In this document: positions 9,618 to 19,205 of the stretch, piece after piece
Layout: every line of letters starts with the position of its first letter
Numbering within the stretch: position 1 is the stretch's first letter
DNA from: Bacillus sp. Marseille-P3661
Lineage (GTDB): Bacteria; Bacillota; Bacilli; Bacillales; Bacillaceae_J
Direction: 5' to 3'
DNA length: 64,000 bases
NCBI RefSeq assembly: GCF_900240995.1
Contig: NZ_LT965959.1
Coordinates: 1-64,000, forward strand
Made by a program: the position numbers and the translations under genes
Notes under the pieces: generated by a model
Database searches by the model: none
What the model was told of the DNA's origin: nothing
Seen by the model: the letters and a program-made list of their open reading frames with translations, nothing else

Positions 9618-10730
9618 ATGGTAAAACGTATAGTTCAGTTATTCTTTATCATTGTAGGGGGAACACTTGGTTACTTGTATGTCCCATTATTGTTGCAGTT
9701 GTTGAATATTGGTGAGATTGGTTGGTTTGCATCATCCTATGCCTGTGCGGTATATGGAGCAATTATTTTATTTCTTTCAACGTTTTGGTTAGTTGATTAT
9801 ATTGTAAGTTTAATTAGAAAAATTGAGGAAGCGCTTGTCAAGGCGCCGGTTACTGATATTTTATTCGGTAGCTTAGGTTTAATTGTTGGACTAATTGTTG
9901 CTTTTTTAATTATGATTCCTTTAAAAAGCATAAACTTCGAGGTATTAAGTACAATTATTCCAATTTTTGTTACACTATTCCTCGGTTATTTAGGTTTTCA
10001 AGTAGGTTTTAAAAAGCGGGAAGAACTGATAAATTTATTTTCGATAACGGGCCGTTTAACTGTTAAAGATAAAAAGAAACAACTAGTTGATGAGACTGAA
10101 GGCACCGAGGAGTATGTTAAAGGTAAACTGAAGATCTTAGACACAAGTGTAATCATTGATGGACGTATTGCAGATATTTGCCAAACCGGGTTTTTAGAAG
10201 GTACAATTGTTATTCCGCAATTTGTTCTAGAGGAGTTACAGCATATTGCAGATTCTTCTGATGTATTAAAGCGTAATCGTGGACGAAGAGGTCTTGATAT
10301 TTTAAATAGAATTCGCAAAGAATTAGCAATTAAAGTTGAGATCTTTGAAATTGATTTTGATGAAATTCAAGAGGTAGATAGTAAACTTGTTAAACTAGCT
10401 AAAGTAACCTCTGGTATCGTTGTAACCAATGATTTTAATCTAAACAAAGTTTGTGAGCTTCAAAATGTAATGGTTCTAAATATCAATGACTTAGCAAATG
10501 CGGTTAAGCCAGTTGTACTGCCTGGAGAAGAATTAAATGTACAAGTAATTAAAGATGGTAAAGAACATAATCAAGGGATTGCATACCTTGATGATGGCAC
10601 AATGATTGTCGTCGAGGAAGGTAGAAATTATATCGGTAAACGAATTGATGTTCTAGTTACTAGTGTATTGCAAACTTCAGCGGGACGTATGATATTTGCT
10701 AAACCCAAATTATTAGAAAAAGCACTTTAA
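9618..10730 (+). CDS. yacL: YacL-type PIN-TRAM membrane protein
   Basis: A 370-residue protein with about four N-terminal membrane segments (residues ~1-130), a PIN nuclease-like domain, and a C-terminal TRAM RNA-binding domain (about 300-365). The PIN domain starts near residue 172 and has acidic residues in [14 protein letters not shown] and TNDFNLN. The acidic set looks complete, so RNase activity is plausible, but a defined substrate is not established as far as I know. GGAGGTGA precedes ATG 9618. The 136-bp gap after disA contains a possible promoter (TTGAAA 9506-9511, TAAAAT 9530-9535). It ends 10 bp before ispD. Confidence 0.93.
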   Translation: MVKRIVQLFFIIVGGTLGYLYVPLLLQLLNIGEIGWFASSYACAVYGAIILFLSTFWLVDYIVSLIRKIEEALVKAPVTDILFGSLGLIVGLIVAFLIMIPLKSINFEVLSTIIPIFVTLFLGYLGFQVGFKKREELINLFSITGRLTVKDKKKQLVDETEGTEEYVKGKLKILDTSVIIDGRIADICQTGFLEGTIVIPQFVLEELQHIADSSDVLKRNRGRRGLDILNRIRKELAIKVEIFEIDFDEIQEVDSKLVKLAKVTSGIVVTNDFNLNKVCELQNVMVLNINDLANAVKPVVLPGEELNVQVIKDGKEHNQGIAYLDDGTMIVVEEGRNYIGKRIDVLVTSVLQTSAGRMIFAKPKLLEKAL

Positions 10731-10740
10731 GGTGAACGAA

Positions 10741-11424
10741 ATGGACTATTATGTAGTTATTCCAGCGGCTGGGCAAGGTAAGCGCATGAACGCAGGAATG
10801 AATAAACAATTTATTAAGTTAAATGATGTACCTGTTATTATTCATACTTTAAATGTGTTTAATAGTGACAGTGATTGCAAAGGTATCGTCCTTGTTGCGA
10901 ATAAAGATGAAATTCAATCCTTTAATGAATTAATACAAGAGCACAACGTATCAAAGGTTATTGATATCGTTGAAGGTGGTAAGGAAAGACAGCATAGTGT
11001 TTTTAATGGCTTAAAAGCTTTAAACGGGGCGGACGATATCGTTCTAATACATGACGGTGCTCGCCCATTTGTAAAACACGCAACGATTCATAAGCTTGTT
11101 GAAGCAGCCGTAAACTATGATAGTGCAATTGTTGCCGTTCCTGTAAAGGATACAATTAAATCCGTAAAAGATGGTATAGTAGAGAAAACGATGGAGCGCT
11201 CAAGCTTGTGGTCGGTACAAACACCACAAGCTTTTCGTCTTGCGTTGATCTTAAAAGCACATGAGCAGGCTGAAGATGAGCGGTATTTAGGGACAGATGA
11301 TGCAAGTCTCGTTGAAATAATTGGTAAACCAGTTCACATTGTAATGGGTGATTATGAAAATATTAAATTGACCACACCGGAAGATTTAGTATATGGAGAG
11401 GCAATACTAAAAAGAAATTACTAA
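10741..11424 (+). CDS. ispD: IspD, 2-C-methyl-D-erythritol 4-phosphate cytidylyltransferase
   Basis: A 227-residue enzyme of the non-mevalonate isoprenoid pathway that joins CTP and MEP to give CDP-ME. The nucleotide-binding loop PAAGQGKRM lies near residues 7-15, with HDGARPF near 102 and the late GTDDASLVE segment. I chose ATG 10741 because AAGGTG at 10729-10734 sits 6 bp ahead of it; the GTG at 10732 lies inside that site. ispF follows 12 bp later, giving the usual ispDF pair. Confidence 0.96.
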   Translation: MDYYVVIPAAGQGKRMNAGMNKQFIKLNDVPVIIHTLNVFNSDSDCKGIVLVANKDEIQSFNELIQEHNVSKVIDIVEGGKERQHSVFNGLKALNGADDIVLIHDGARPFVKHATIHKLVEAAVNYDSAIVAVPVKDTIKSVKDGIVEKTMERSSLWSVQTPQAFRLALILKAHEQAEDERYLGTDDASLVEIIGKPVHIVMGDYENIKLTTPEDLVYGEAILKRNY

Positions 11425-11436
11425 AGGGGAATAATC

Positions 11437-11913
11437 ATGATAAGAATTGGACAAGGTTTTGATGTTCATCAGTTAGTTGAAGGAAGACCATTGATTATTG
11501 GAGGTATAACGATTCCTTACGAGCTTGGGTTATTAGGTCATTCTGATGCTGATGTTTTATTACATACAATTAGTGACGCTGCATTAGGTGCGCTGGCACT
11601 TGGTGACATTGGTAAGCATTTTCCTGATACAGATCCAGAATATAAAGATGCTGATTCAGCTAAGCTGATGGAGCATGTATGGAGTTTGGTAAAAAATCAG
11701 GGTTATAAACTTGGTAATTTAGATTGTACAATCATTGCCCAAAGACCAAAAATGGCACCGTATATAGACCAAATGAGGGAACGGATTGCTGAACTGTTAG
11801 AAACCGATATTAACCAAGTAAATGTAAAAGCCACGACAACTGAAAAGCTTGGCTTTACAGGAAGAGCCGAAGGGATTGCTGCTCAAGCTGTTATTCTACT
11901 TACAAAAGCTTGA
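11437..11913 (+). CDS. ispF: IspF, 2-C-methyl-D-erythritol 2,4-cyclodiphosphate synthase
   Basis: A 158-residue trimeric zinc enzyme that cyclises CDP-ME 2-phosphate and releases CMP. The metal-binding GFDVHQL motif is at residues 7-13. [18 protein letters not shown] at about 34-51 supplies the second part of the active site, and the C-terminal [13 protein letters not shown] motif binds nucleotide. Its length is normal for the family. It is preceded by AAAGGGG 12 bp after ispD and probably shares its transcript. Confidence 0.97.
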   Translation: MIRIGQGFDVHQLVEGRPLIIGGITIPYELGLLGHSDADVLLHTISDAALGALALGDIGKHFPDTDPEYKDADSAKLMEHVWSLVKNQGYKLGNLDCTIIAQRPKMAPYIDQMRERIAELLETDINQVNVKATTTEKLGFTGRAEGIAAQAVILLTKA

Positions 11914-11943
11914 CCATAAGTGCGCGTTTGATGATAATAGATA

Positions 11944-11971
11944 ATGAACTATTAAGGAGTTCATTTAATAG
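11944..11971 (+). promoter_or_regulatory. Two mutually exclusive hairpins before gltX
   Basis: ATGAACT (11944-11950) pairs perfectly with AGTTCAT (11958-11964). CTATTAA (11949-11955), overlapping the first arm, pairs perfectly with TTAATAG (11965-11971). The two stems cannot form together. No T-run follows either one. A regulatory switch is possible but unproven. Confidence 0.35.
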
Positions 11972-12042
11972 TATAGAATACATACTGTAAGTTTTTTATG
12001 TAAACAATGGAATTGGAATACATATATGAAAGGTGTCGTGTT

Positions 12043-13500
12043 ATGACTAACCCACAAGTACGAGTTCGTTATGCACCAAGTCCTACCGGTCATTTACATA
12101 TTGGAAATGCCCGTACGGCATTATTTAATTATTTATATGCTAGAAATCAAGGCGGTAAATTTATTATTCGTGTAGAGGATACTGATTTAAAAAGAAATGT
12201 TGAAGGTGGCGAAGAAAGCCAGCTTAAGTATCTAAAGTGGCTTGGTATTGACTGGGATGAAAGTGTCGATGTAGGTGGGGAATATGGCCCATATCGCCAA
12301 ACGGAGCGACTAAATATTTATAATAAACATGTTGAAGATTTAATGGCTAGGGGTTTAGCTTATAAATGTTATTGTACAGAAACTGAGCTTGAACAAGAAC
12401 GTGAAACCCAAATGGCAAAAGGTGAAACGCCGGCCTATTCAAGAAAATGCTGTGGGTTATCTACAGAAGATCAGCAGTCACTAGAGCAGGAAGGCCGTCA
12501 AGCGAGCATCCGATTCAAAGTTCCTCAGGATAAGGTTTATACATTTAATGATATTGTCAAAGATGAGGTTTCCTTTGAGTCGAATGGAATTGGCGATTGG
12601 GTAATAGTAAAAAAAGATGGAATACCTACTTATAACTTTGCAGTGGCCGTGGATGATCATTTAATGGAAATCACTCATGTTTTACGTGGGGATGATCATA
12701 TTTCTAATACTCCAAAGCAATTGATGATTTATGAAGCGTTTGGTTGGGAACCGCCAATTTTTGGTCATATGACGTTGATTGTAAATGAAGATCGTAAAAA
12801 GTTAAGTAAGCGTGACGAAACTATTATTCAATTTATTGAGCAGTATAAAGATCTTGGATACTTACCAGAGGCACTATTTAACTTTATTACTTTACTAGGT
12901 TGGTCACCATCAGGTGAGCAAGAGATTTTTACAAAAGAAGAATTCATTTCAATTTTTGATCCAAGACGATTATCAAAAGCACCAGCAGTGTTTGACAAAA
13001 ATAAATTAACATGGATGAACAACCAATATATTAAAAATCTTGATGGTGATCGCTTAGTCGAGATTTCTCTACCACATCTAATTAGTGCGGGTCTTCTTCC
13101 AAGCAATTTAACAGACGCGCAAAGACAATGGGCACATCAGTTAATTGTTCTTCATCAAGAAAAAATGAGTTATGGTGCCGAAATTGTTGAGCTTACTGAG
13201 CTATTCTTTAAAAAAGATATTGAGTATAATGATGAGGCAAAAGAAGTTTTAAGTGGTGAAACAGTACCAGAAGTTTTAAAATGCTTTAAAGAAAAGTTAG
13301 CACAGCTTGAAACGTTTACTGCAGATGATATAAAGGCTGCGATGAAAACTGTACAAAAAGAAACAGGACAAAAAGGTAAAAATCTTTTTATGCCAATCCG
13401 AGTCGCAACTACCGGTCAATCGCATGGACCAGATTTACCGCAAGCAATTAGTTTATTAGGAAAAGAAGTTATACTTTCACGTGTCGAATCTTTGTTATAA
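12043..13500 (+). CDS. gltX: Glutamyl-tRNA synthetase
   Basis: A 485-residue class I aminoacyl-tRNA synthetase. The HIGH-type motif appears as HLHIGNART near residues 17-25 and the KMSKS-type motif as KLSKRD near 250-256, with the anticodon-binding helical domain after ~320. In Bacillus this enzyme is known to be non-discriminating: it also charges tRNA-Gln with glutamate for GatCAB to amidate. I chose ATG 12043, where GAAAGGTGTC provides the binding site and the protein aligns with the usual start ([15 protein letters not shown]). The upstream ATG at 12007 has no such site. It is followed by the cysteine T-box. Confidence 0.97.
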   Translation: MTNPQVRVRYAPSPTGHLHIGNARTALFNYLYARNQGGKFIIRVEDTDLKRNVEGGEESQLKYLKWLGIDWDESVDVGGEYGPYRQTERLNIYNKHVEDLMARGLAYKCYCTETELEQERETQMAKGETPAYSRKCCGLSTEDQQSLEQEGRQASIRFKVPQDKVYTFNDIVKDEVSFESNGIGDWVIVKKDGIPTYNFAVAVDDHLMEITHVLRGDDHISNTPKQLMIYEAFGWEPPIFGHMTLIVNEDRKKLSKRDETIIQFIEQYKDLGYLPEALFNFITLLGWSPSGEQEIFTKEEFISIFDPRRLSKAPAVFDKNKLTWMNNQYIKNLDGDRLVEISLPHLISAGLLPSNLTDAQRQWAHQLIVLHQEKMSYGAEIVELTELFFKKDIEYNDEAKEVLSGETVPEVLKCFKEKLAQLETFTADDIKAAMKTVQKETGQKGKNLFMPIRVATTGQSHGPDLPQAISLLGKEVILSRVESLL

Positions 13501-13540
13501 AATAAAAGCATTATTGTATTCAAAAAATATATGTTACAAA

Positions 13541-13877
13541 CGTTGAAAAGGATAAGTAAGGACTGCAATGGTTATTTGATTCCGATGGTTATTAGATATG
13601 GAAAGACCTAGGTGTTGAATATAACTCAAACAGAGAAAACCATCATTGGCTGAAAGTGGTTTAATTAGTCAGTCTTGAAATGCACCTTTGAGTCTTTTAT
13701 TGAACTGGGTATTCATAGTAAATAAAAGCGGGACTCTGCCGTTAAAAGAGACAAGTTGGGGTGATGCCATGAATGCGATTTCGGATAAATGTCTGGATTA
13801 GCGGGTTCATGTTTTCATCTAAACAGAGTGGAACCGCGCCAAAAGCGTCTCTGTGCATTTGCATAGGGACGTTTTTT
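13541..13877 (+). ncRNA. T-box leader (cysteine) of the cysES operon
   Basis: Stem I is visible: AAAGG (13547-13551) pairs with CCTTT (13685-13689) and GGACT (13560-13564) pairs with AGTCT (13671-13675). They enclose an internal loop with AGTA on the left and the codon TGC at 13681-13683 followed by A on the right. TGC is a cysteine codon. The T-box core GAGTGGAACCGCG is at 13826-13838. The terminator is GCGTCTCTGTGC (13845-13856) pairing with GCATAGGGACGT (13861-13872) around ATTT, followed by Ts. Uncharged tRNA-Cys would favour the antiterminator and allow cysE-cysS expression. Confidence 0.93.
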
Positions 13878-14111
13878 TATTCTTCAGGAAATTTAAAAAT
13901 GGCTCATATGTGGGTAACTTTATTAAGTTGGAGTGATAAAGCTCCATCGCCCAGGCCCTCGGGGAATGTAGTCGCTTGCGCCCGTTGTCTGTTGTGAATA
14001 GCCTTTTCTGAAAAACGAACCGGATCTCCGAGTAGTATGGCTAGCAAATGTTTTTGTAGCACATTCATTATGGTAGCAGGCATAGATTAAGGGATAGGAG
14101 TGAACAAAGAA
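13878..14111 (+). other. Unexplained 234-bp spacer between T-box terminator and cysE
   Basis: This stretch is longer than the usual gap between a T-box terminator and its gene. Its middle (about 13945-13995) is richer in G and C than its surroundings. A short hairpin GGAG/CTCC lies at about 13931-13946. I see no coding region with a ribosome binding site and recognise no known RNA. It might be a second leader element, a decayed insertion or a degenerate repeat. Confidence 0.4.
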
Positions 14112-14756
14112 ATGTTTAATGTTTTGCGCGAAGATGTAGAAGTAGTATTTGAACAGGATCCAGCAGCCCGAAGTTATTTCGAGGTTATTTTGACATATTC
14201 CGGATTACATGCAATTTGGTCCCATCGATTGGCACACGCATTATTTAAAAGAAAATTCTTCTTTTTAGCAAGAGCTATTTCTCAGATTAGCCGTTTTTTT
14301 ACTGGGATAGAAATTCACCCGGGGGCTAAAATCGGCAGACGATTTTTTATAGATCATGGCATGGGTGTAGTAATTGGGGAAACATGTGAAATTGGTGATA
14401 ATGTAATCATCTTTCAGGGCGTGACACTAGGTGGAACAGGAAAGGAAAAAGGGAAACGTCATCCAACTTTAAAAGATAATGTGCTAGTTGCAACAGGGGC
14501 AAAAGTTTTAGGTTCAATTACGATTGAAGAAAATTCGAAAATAGGGGCTGGCTCAGTTGTATTACGAGATGTGCCACCAAATTCAACAGTTGTTGGGATA
14601 CCTGGGAAAATTGTAATTAAAGATGGTGTGAGGATAAAACACGATCTTAATCATAATAATTTACCAGACCCTGTTTCAGATAAATTTACTGAGTTGGAGA
14701 AACAAATTGAACAACTTCAACAAGAAATTAATAAACTTAAAGCTAGGAGTGAATAA
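14112..14756 (+). CDS. cysE: Serine O-acetyltransferase
   Basis: A 214-residue enzyme that acetylates serine with acetyl-CoA, the first step of cysteine synthesis. The N-terminal helical region (1-70) is followed by a left-handed beta-helix of hexapeptide repeats (about 70-175) with [17 protein letters not shown] and [16 protein letters not shown]. The last ~25 residues look like a coiled coil. I chose ATG 14112 because AGGAGTG at 14096-14102 sits 9 bp ahead of it; the GTG at 14100 is part of that site. It is the first gene behind the cysteine T-box and is followed 2 bp later by cysS, so both are induced by cysteine starvation. Confidence 0.96.
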   Translation: MFNVLREDVEVVFEQDPAARSYFEVILTYSGLHAIWSHRLAHALFKRKFFFLARAISQISRFFTGIEIHPGAKIGRRFFIDHGMGVVIGETCEIGDNVIIFQGVTLGGTGKEKGKRHPTLKDNVLVATGAKVLGSITIEENSKIGAGSVVLRDVPPNSTVVGIPGKIVIKDGVRIKHDLNHNNLPDPVSDKFTELEKQIEQLQQEINKLKARSE

Positions 14757-14758
14757 CG

Positions 14759-16159
14759 ATGGCAATTAGATTTTTTAATACCTTAACTAGAAAAAAGGAA
14801 AACTTTGTGCCGATTGAAGACGGCAAAGTAAAAATGTATGTGTGCGGTCCTACGGTGTATAATTACATCCATATTGGTAATGCAAGACCTGCGATTGTTT
14901 TTGACACAGTCCGTCGTTATTTGCAATTTAGAGGTTACGATGTGAAATATGTATCAAACTTTACTGATGTTGATGATAAATTAATAAAGGCCGCCAACCA
15001 GCTAGGTGAAGATGTACCGACAATTGCAAGCAGGTTTATTAATGCATTTTTTGAAGATGTAGGTGCACTAGGTGTAAAAAGAGCAGATGTTCATCCAACC
15101 GTAATGGAGAATATGGATATAATTATTGAATTCATTGCAGCGCTAATTAATAAGGATTATGCTTATGAATCAAATGGGGACGTATACTTTAGAACGAAGA
15201 AATTTGCTGAATATGGGAAACTATCACATCAGCCTATTGATGAACTTCGTCTTGGTGCAAGAATTGAGATTGGTGAAAAGAAACAAGATCCATTAGATTT
15301 TGCGCTTTGGAAAGCTGCAAAGGAAGGGGAAATATCTTGGGATAGTCCTTGGGGTAAAGGACGACCAGGCTGGCACATTGAATGCTCAGCCATGGCGAAA
15401 AAGTATTTAGGTGAGACAATTGACATACATGCGGGTGGCCAAGATTTAACATTTCCACATCATGAAAATGAAATTGCTCAATCTGAGGCGTTAACAGGTA
15501 AAACATTTGCAAAGTACTGGCTCCATAATGGGTATATTCAAATTGATAATGAGAAAATGTCTAAATCGCTAGGGAATTTTGTGCTAGTGCATGATATTTT
15601 GAAAGAAGTTGACGCACAAGTTATTCGATTCTTTATGTTATCTGTACATTATCGAAATCCAATTAACTTCAGTCAAGAGTTATTAGAAAGTGCAAAGAGT
15701 GGATTGGATCGAATTCGAACGGCACATGAAAATCTTCAGCATCGCAGCGAAAGCAGTACTAATCTTACGGAAAACAATGAGGAATGGTTAACTAAAATTA
15801 AAGAATTACATGATGAGTTTGTTCGTGAAATGGATGACGATATTAATACAGCAAATGCTATATCTGTTTTATTTGAATTAGCAAAACAGGGAAATATATA
15901 TTTACGAGAGAAAAATACATCAACCGAGGTTATTTCTGCTTTTCTTAAACAATTTCAAACGATTGCCGGTGTCTTAGGAATCAAGCTTGAGCAGGAAAGT
16001 GAATTGTTGGATGAAGAAATCGAAATGCTAATACAACAACGTAATGATGCACGAAAAAATCGTGATTTTGCATTAGCCGACCAAATTAGGGATCAATTGA
16101 AGGATCAAAATATTATCTTAGAAGATACTCCACAAGGTGTTCGTTGGAAAAGGGGATAA
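14759..16159 (+). CDS. cysS: Cysteinyl-tRNA synthetase
   Basis: A 466-residue class I synthetase. The zinc-ligand cysteine in [16 protein letters not shown] (about 29-44) comes just before the HIGH motif. Other zinc ligands fit ECSAMA and HHENE near 209 and 234-238, and KMSKSLGN lies near 267-274. The C-terminal helical domain recognises the tRNA-Cys anticodon. It starts 2 bp after cysE behind AGGAGTG in the cysE end. The stop overlaps the ribosome binding site of mrnC, so translation may be coupled. Confidence 0.98.
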   Translation: MAIRFFNTLTRKKENFVPIEDGKVKMYVCGPTVYNYIHIGNARPAIVFDTVRRYLQFRGYDVKYVSNFTDVDDKLIKAANQLGEDVPTIASRFINAFFEDVGALGVKRADVHPTVMENMDIIIEFIAALINKDYAYESNGDVYFRTKKFAEYGKLSHQPIDELRLGARIEIGEKKQDPLDFALWKAAKEGEISWDSPWGKGRPGWHIECSAMAKKYLGETIDIHAGGQDLTFPHHENEIAQSEALTGKTFAKYWLHNGYIQIDNEKMSKSLGNFVLVHDILKEVDAQVIRFFMLSVHYRNPINFSQELLESAKSGLDRIRTAHENLQHRSESSTNLTENNEEWLTKIKELHDEFVREMDDDINTANAISVLFELAKQGNIYLREKNTSTEVISAFLKQFQTIAGVLGIKLEQESELLDEEIEMLIQQRNDARKNRDFALADQIRDQLKDQNIILEDTPQGVRWKRG

Positions 16160-16163
16160 AGTA

Positions 16164-16580
16164 TTGGATGTTTATAACCACAATATAGATGCCAAGCAAT
16201 TGAATTCATTAGCTTTAGCGTATATGGGTGATGCAATTTTTGAGAGTTTTATCCGTTTTAACTTATTAGTTAATGGAAGTGTGAGACCAAATCAATTGCA
16301 TAAAGAAGCAACTAAATATGTGTCTGCGAAGGCACAGGCGGTGATGATTCACCGCCTTCTAGATATGGAAAGCTTATCAGAGGAAGAGATAGGTGTTGTT
16401 AGAAGAGGTAGGAATGCAAAATCTGGGACCATTCCTAAAAATACAGATGTCCAAACCTATAGATATAGTACAGCGTTTGAAGCGTTGTTGGGCTATCATT
16501 ATCTGTTGGGAAACAAAGAGCGGTTAAATGAATTGATGACTCTTGGCTATGAGACGATTCAATTGGGACAGAATGGGTAG
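16164..16580 (+). CDS. mrnC: Mini-ribonuclease III (MrnC), 23S rRNA maturation
   Basis: A 138-residue RNase III catalytic domain without the double-stranded RNA-binding domain. In B. subtilis this enzyme makes the final cuts at both 23S ends. The signature [11 protein letters not shown] (about 18-28) carries the catalytic aspartate, and the conserved [20 protein letters not shown] block is near 82-101. I chose TTG 16164 because AAAAGGGGAT (16148-16156) is well placed; the ATG at 16137 lies inside cysS and would add nine non-conserved residues. The start is 4 bp after cysS. Confidence 0.92.
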   Translation: MDVYNHNIDAKQLNSLALAYMGDAIFESFIRFNLLVNGSVRPNQLHKEATKYVSAKAQAVMIHRLLDMESLSEEEIGVVRRGRNAKSGTIPKNTDVQTYRYSTAFEALLGYHYLLGNKERLNELMTLGYETIQLGQNG

Positions 16581-16649
16581 TAGGCATTCGTACAGATTTC
16601 AGTGAGGCTAGAGCACGACGTGAGTGAAATTGGACGGGCTAGAGTACTG

Positions 16650-16780
16650 AGTTCGGACAGAAAAGCGGGTATATAGTAGATTAGAGTCCGAATGGGCCTC
16701 TAGTTCGGACAGAAAACCGAGTTTAGAGTAGATTAGAGCCCGAACTACCCCCTAGTTCAGGCAGAAAACGCATATATAAA
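16650..16780. repeat. 52-bp tandem repeat array 2 (about 2.5 units)
   Basis: GTTCGGACAG at 16651, the same at 16703, and a diverged GTTCAGGCAG at 16755 are spaced exactly 52 bp apart. Within a unit, GTTCGGAC can pair with GTCCGAA or GCCCGAAC near its end. The sequence is AT-rich outside the arms. It lies between mrnC and rlmB, genes otherwise expected to share an operon. The segment at 16581-16649 also looks degenerate (two gctagag motifs 30 bp apart) but is not periodic at 52 bp. Function unknown. Confidence 0.88.
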
Positions 16781-16804
16781 TTTTTTTCAAAAGGAGTGAC
16801 GTAT

Positions 16805-17554
16805 ATGAGTGAAGCAAGTGAATGGATTATTGGGAAAAACCCTGTTCTCGAGGCGCTTAGAGCAGAACGTGATATTAATAAAATTATGATTGCGGAAGGC
16901 TCCAATAAAGGCCAAATGCAGCAAGTGTTAAATCTTGCAAAGAAGGGCGGAGTAATTGTCCAATTCGTGCCGAAACAAAAAATTGACCAGCTTGTATCAG
17001 GGAATCATCAAGGAATCATTGCCTCAGTGGCGGCGTATAAATATGCTGAAATTGATGATTTATTTAATGCTGCAGCTGCAAAAAATGAAGATCCATTTTT
17101 TCTAATTTTAGATGAAATAGAAGATCCACATAATTTGGGATCAATACTTAGAACAGCGGATGCCTCAGGGGTTCATGGTGTTATTATTCCGAAAAGACGT
17201 GCTGTTGGCTTAACAGCAGTTGTTGCCAAAGTTTCAACTGGGGCGATTGAACATGTACCGGTTGCTCGAGTAACAAATCTTGCAATGACAATAGAAGAAT
17301 TAAAAGAGAGAGGACTATGGATTGCGGGTACGGACGCGAAAGGTAAACAAGACTTTCGTCAAATGGATGCAAGTATGCCACTAGGAATTGTGATTGGTAG
17401 TGAAGGCCGAGGGATTGGGCGTCTTATCCTAGAAAAGTGCGATTTTCTATTACGCTTGCCTATGGTTGGTAAGGTAACATCGTTAAATGCGTCAGTTGCA
17501 GCTAGTTTACTTATGTATGAGGTCTACCGGAAACGAAATCCTATTGGGGAATAG
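16805..17554 (+). CDS. rlmB: RlmB-type 23S rRNA 2'-O-methyltransferase (TrmH family)
   Basis: A 249-residue SPOUT methyltransferase. An N-terminal L30-like substrate-binding domain (about 5-80) is followed by the SpoU domain with motif 1 DEIEDPHNLGSILRTADA near residues 102-119, motif 2 VIGSEGRGI near 196-204 and motif 3 LNASVAASLLMYE near 226-238. In E. coli RlmB makes Gm2251 in 23S rRNA; the target here is inferred. I chose ATG 16805 with AAGGAG at 16791-16796; GTG 16796 overlaps that site. rae1 follows 6 bp later. Confidence 0.93.
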   Translation: MSEASEWIIGKNPVLEALRAERDINKIMIAEGSNKGQMQQVLNLAKKGGVIVQFVPKQKIDQLVSGNHQGIIASVAAYKYAEIDDLFNAAAAKNEDPFFLILDEIEDPHNLGSILRTADASGVHGVIIPKRRAVGLTAVVAKVSTGAIEHVPVARVTNLAMTIEELKERGLWIAGTDAKGKQDFRQMDASMPLGIVIGSEGRGIGRLILEKCDFLLRLPMVGKVTSLNASVAASLLMYEVYRKRNPIGE

Positions 17555-17560
17555 GTTGTT

Positions 17561-18070
17561 ATGGATGTTCTAATAGTTGATGGCTATAATATTATCGGTG
17601 CATGGCCTGAGCTGGTGACTTTAAAGAAAACCGATTTTGCTCAGGCTCGAGATTTGTTAATTGCTAAGATGGCAGAGTATAAGGCATATACAGGATTTAG
17701 AGTCATTATTGTCTTTGACGCACATCTTGTGCCAGGTATTGAAACTAAAATAGAAAATCATAATGTTGAAGTAGTATATACAAAGGAAAAAGAAACAGCC
17801 GATGAAAGAATTGAAAAAATGGCCAGTGAGTTGAACAATATAAAAACTCAAGTACATGTCGCAACATCAGACTATACAGAGCAATGGGTCATATTTGGAC
17901 AAGGTGCACTAAGAAAATCTGCAAGGGAATTACTAAATGAAATGAATAGTATCGAAAAACGAATTAAAGACAAAGTCCAAAAAACAAATTTAGAAAAAAC
18001 GTCAAATCGTATACAAATAAAGAGCGAAATTGCTGAAATTTTCGAAAAATGGCGTCGAGGCGACAGATGA
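17561..18070 (+). CDS. rae1: Rae1 (YacP), NYN/PIN-family ribosome-associated endoribonuclease
   Basis: A 169-residue NYN-domain protein. The opening MDVLIVDGYNIIGAWP carries the first acidic catalytic residue, IIVFDAH the next, and ETADERIEKMA and ATSDYTEQ the remaining acidic positions. The B. subtilis orthologue cuts certain mRNAs inside the ribosomal A site. The C-terminal ~40 residues are basic and likely helical, fitting ribosome binding. It follows rlmB by 6 bp and ends 4 bp before the sigH promoter. Confidence 0.92.
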   Translation: MDVLIVDGYNIIGAWPELVTLKKTDFAQARDLLIAKMAEYKAYTGFRVIIVFDAHLVPGIETKIENHNVEVVYTKEKETADERIEKMASELNNIKTQVHVATSDYTEQWVIFGQGALRKSARELLNEMNSIEKRIKDKVQKTNLEKTSNRIQIKSEIAEIFEKWRRGDR

Positions 18071-18074
18071 GCGG

Positions 18075-18104
18075 TTGACGCCTTCAATTTTCCTGCTGTA
18101 TAAT
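18075..18104 (+). promoter_or_regulatory. Sigma-A promoter of sigH
   Basis: TTGACG at 18075-18080 and TATAAT at 18099-18104 are 18 bp apart. In B. subtilis sigH is known to be transcribed by sigma-A and repressed by AbrB. AbrB sites cannot be assigned from sequence alone. Confidence 0.75.
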
Positions 18105-18144
18105 ATTTCTATATGTAGAACGATGTGGACAGGGGGAACCAGGA

Positions 18145-18795
18145 GTGAGCTTACACCTCAAAGGAAATGACAACATTGAATTAGAACATCTAGAGGATGA
18201 AGAAGTAGTTGAACAAGTCCACGCGGGATCAAGCGAAGCTTTAGAATTTTTGATTAATAAATATAAAAATTTTGTAAGAGCAAAAGCAAGGTCCTATTTT
18301 TTAATTGGAGCAGATCGAGAAGATATCGTTCAAGAAGGAATGATTGGACTTTATAAAGCTATTCGCGATTATAAAGAGGACAAGCTGTCTTCTTTTAAAG
18401 CGTTTGCAGAATTATGTATTACCAGACAGATCATAACGGCAATTAAGACTGCTACACGCCAAAAACATATTCCACTAAATTCATATGTTTCTCTTGATAA
18501 GCCTATATATGACGAGGAATCTGATCGTACTTTACTAGATGTGATATCAGGAACAAAAGCACTCGATCCAGAGGAACTGATTATCAATCAAGAAGAGTTT
18601 GATGATATTGAAATTAAAATGGAAGAATTATTAAGCGATCTTGAAAGAAAAGTACTTAGCTTATATTTAGATGGCCGCTCTTACCAAGAGATTTCTGAAG
18701 ATTTAAACCGCCATGTAAAATCAATAGATAATGCTCTTCAACGTGTAAAACGAAAACTGGAAAGATATCTTGAACTACGAGAAATTACGTTGTAG
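18145..18795 (+). CDS. sigH: Sigma-H, early stationary-phase and sporulation sigma factor
   Basis: A 216-residue sigma-70-family factor with regions 2 and 4. Region 2 includes KARSYFLIGADREDIVQEG and the -10 recognition helix; region 4 ends with a helix-turn-helix (SYQEISEDLNRHVKSIDNA). Sigma-H drives entry into sporulation and competence genes in Bacillus. The start is GTG 18145 behind AGGGGGAACCAGG. The N-terminal ~15 residues differ from what I recall of B. subtilis, but the rest is very close. It has its own promoter and terminator. Confidence 0.97.
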   Translation: MSLHLKGNDNIELEHLEDEEVVEQVHAGSSEALEFLINKYKNFVRAKARSYFLIGADREDIVQEGMIGLYKAIRDYKEDKLSSFKAFAELCITRQIITAIKTATRQKHIPLNSYVSLDKPIYDEESDRTLLDVISGTKALDPEELIINQEEFDDIEIKMEELLSDLERKVLSLYLDGRSYQEISEDLNRHVKSIDNALQRVKRKLERYLELREITL

Positions 18796-18904
18796 TTACA
18801 TAGGATATTTTTTCGAAAAAATATGTTCGTTTCTTATTAAACACTAATTGTGAAATATTTGCAACTTTTTGTCGAAAGTAGTTTTCTCAAAAAAATATAA
18901 ACAA

Positions 18905-18938
18905 GGCTTCCGTATTTACATACGGAAGCTAAATTTTT
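18905..18938 (+). terminator. Terminator after sigH
   Basis: A perfect 10-bp inverted repeat, GCTTCCGTAT (18906-18915) and ATACGGAAGC (18920-18929), with loop TTAC. It is followed by TAAATTTTT. Confidence 0.75.
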
Positions 18939-19205
18939 CTATAGATTGTTAAAGAGTAAAACGAAACAGAGTTGTTTATAATGAGAGAATATAAGGTTTA
19001 AAAATGATTTTAAATGAAATTAGAAAATACATACTCATTTTAGTTGACAGATTGACATCTAAAGAGTCACTATGATAAAGTTTACAAGTAATTTATATAT
19101 GTATGTGAAATGATTCTAATTTGAAACCAAAAGTAAAAACGTTTACTTATTTTTTTATAGATATTAAAACATTGGTAATAGGATTATAAAGTTGGGGGTA
19201 ACAAA
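18939..19205 (+). other. Gap between sigH and secE; candidate secE promoter, no L33 gene
   Basis: This AT-rich stretch has two TTGACA hexamers (19044-19049 and 19052-19057) upstream of TATGATAAAG (19071-19080). Spacing is imperfect for either, so the promoter call is weak. B. subtilis has a small ribosomal protein L33 gene in this interval; I find no L33-like reading frame with paired cysteines here. Confidence 0.45.

Noticed and set aside
13773-13997. 74-residue reading frame
   Set aside because: It overlaps the T-box core and terminator, lacks a ribosome binding site and has no protein-like composition.
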